In this document: positions 12,366 through 13,226 of the stretch, one piece after another
Layout: every line of letters starts with the position of its first letter
How positions within the stretch are numbered: the stretch's first letter is position 1
From: WUQU01 sp038849025
Lineage (GTDB): Archaea; Thermoproteota; Bathyarchaeia; Bathyarchaeales; Bathycorpusculaceae
Direction of reading: 5' to 3'
Assembly (NCBI GenBank): GCA_038849025.1
Contig: JAWCNE010000042.1
Location: 1 to 13,226 of the forward strand
DNA length: 13,226 nucleotides
Notes under the pieces: generated by a model
What the model was told of the DNA's origin: nothing
Databases searched by the model: none
The model's input: only the letters and a program-made list of their open reading frames with translations
Position numbers and translations under genes: made by a program

Positions 12366-13226
12366 ATGGCGGTTGAAAAGGACGAGGTAACCATTGTTCT
12401 GCCTACCTTGAATGAGGAAAAGGCGGTCAGAAAAGTCATTAATGAGTTGAAAAAAGCCGGGTATAACAATATCCTAATTGTAGATGGATATTCAACCGAT
12501 AAAACGGCGAGAATCGCAGAATCCAACGGCGCCCGCGTAGTTCTTCAGCATAGCAGGGGCAAGTCTGGGGCTCTTGAAACGGCTGTTGAGAATGTGGATA
12601 CTCCTTTCATGCTTGTAATGGACTGCGACTGCACCTATGACCCCAAAGATATCGAGAAACTTTTAGCACATGCCAAGATTTACGATCAGGTAATTGGTGC
12701 AAGGATAAATGGAAGAGAAAACATTCCACGCTTTAACCGTCTTGGGAACTGGTTGATTACAAGCATTTTTAACACGATTATGGGAACCAAGTTGAGCGAT
12801 GTCTGTTCAGGGATGTACCTAATTAAAACTGATGCAGCTCGCATGATTGAGTTTAACACTAAAGGTTTCGACGTGGAGGTGGAAATGGCGGCTCAAATCG
12901 CTGCAAACGGCAGAATTACGGAGGTTCCAATAGCGTACAGGAAACGCGTGGGTAAACAAAAGCTCCGCAGCTGGAAGCATGGATGGCAGATTCTCCACAC
13001 ACTTTTCAGTTTGGCTCGCCGATATAATCCGGTTTTGCTGTTTTCAGGTCTTATAGCCTTGGCTGCAGTTCCCGCATTTTTCCTAATTGGGTGGGCAGTG
13101 TTAGAAGTGCTTTTGTTTGGAGTTTGGAACAGTGGACGCGCGTTAATCGGTCTAATTTTATTTGTTTTCGCATTTCAAGGATTTACAATTGCAACCGTAT
13201 CACTAATGTTGAAAAACTTGGAAAAA
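12366..13226 (+). CDS. Polyprenyl-phosphate glycosyltransferase, GT2 family (DPM1-like), partial at window end
   Basis: The frame is open to the last base, giving 287 residues so far. The GT-A domain starts VTIVLPTLNEEKAV (8-21). It continues with ILIVDGYSTDKTARIAE (36-52), HSRGKSGAL (62-70), the DxD metal site DCDCTYDP (86-93), GARINGRENIPRFNRLGNWL (111-130) and the acceptor-side SDVCSGMYLIK (144-154). YRKRVGKQKL (191-200) matches the basic tail of dolichol-phosphate mannose or glucose synthases. Two hydrophobic helices follow (about 223-247 and 258-281), so it is membrane-bound. It would load a sugar on a polyprenyl phosphate for surface glycan or N-glycan synthesis. GGAGGG (12352-12357) precedes the ATG by 8 nt. 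Confidence 0.93.
   Translation, partial: MAVEKDEVTIVLPTLNEEKAVRKVINELKKAGYNNILIVDGYSTDKTARIAESNGARVVLQHSRGKSGALETAVENVDTPFMLVMDCDCTYDPKDIEKLLAHAKIYDQVIGARINGRENIPRFNRLGNWLITSIFNTIMGTKLSDVCSGMYLIKTDAARMIEFNTKGFDVEVEMAAQIAANGRITEVPIAYRKRVGKQKLRSWKHGWQILHTLFSLARRYNPVLLFSGLIALAAVPAFFLIGWAVLEVLLFGVWNSGRALIGLILFVFAFQGFTIATVSLMLKNLEK

Overview
The window looks archaeal, probably from the TACK branch and perhaps Bathyarchaeia. This is inferred from gene content, since no marker phylogeny can be run here. The supporting signs are PurP-type formate-dependent purine synthesis, a CO2-using class II PurE, a long archaeal PurC, a stand-alone LigD-type 3'-phosphoesterase, an adenosine-specific kinase (DUF355), SSO1118-like winged-helix regulators, TATA-type promoters, and a mix of Shine-Dalgarno-led and near-leaderless starts. 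No mobile element, CRISPR array or rRNA is visible.

Layout. Positions 1-336 hold the 3' end of a predicted archaeal Ser/Thr kinase, followed by a small convergent ORF (329-535, minus). Positions 612-4414 (minus) form a purine operon transcribed purE-purC-purP paralogue-purP. It covers AIR carboxylation, SAICAR synthesis and AICAR formylation; purB and the final IMP cyclohydrolase are not here. A 104-aa archaeal protein of unknown role diverges from purE. A duplicated-domain membrane protein follows (4984-5901, minus), then a roughly 350-bp gap with two tiny overlapping ORFs, and tRNA-Pro(GGG) at 6254-6332. A receiver-PAS-PAS-histidine kinase (6404-8275, minus) diverges from the 3'-phosphoesterase (8495-8881), which is followed by the adenosine-specific kinase (8942-9427) and a small helical ORF (9523-9741, minus).

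The least explained part is 9897-10952. Two transcription units about 485 bp apart share the same upstream element (TGGATC-N3-GTTCTAGA), a T-tract and a TATA box, all in register. Both then continue into a GGGGGAGA...CTCCCGTYAG leader with nearly the same internal spacing (66-67 nt). The first looks like a free-standing RNA of about 90 nt ending in a T-run. The second runs into an unrecognised 130-aa gene whose ribosome-binding site lies inside a hairpin. A small winged-helix gene (10069-10269, minus) sits between the two copies. I read this as a candidate small-RNA or leader family with a local regulator. It is the most likely undescribed system in the window.

The right end (11089-13226) carries another winged-helix regulator, a sugar-nucleotide-type nucleotidyltransferase and a DPM1-like polyprenyl-phosphate glycosyltransferase cut off by the window edge. 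It is probably the start of a surface-glycan cluster.
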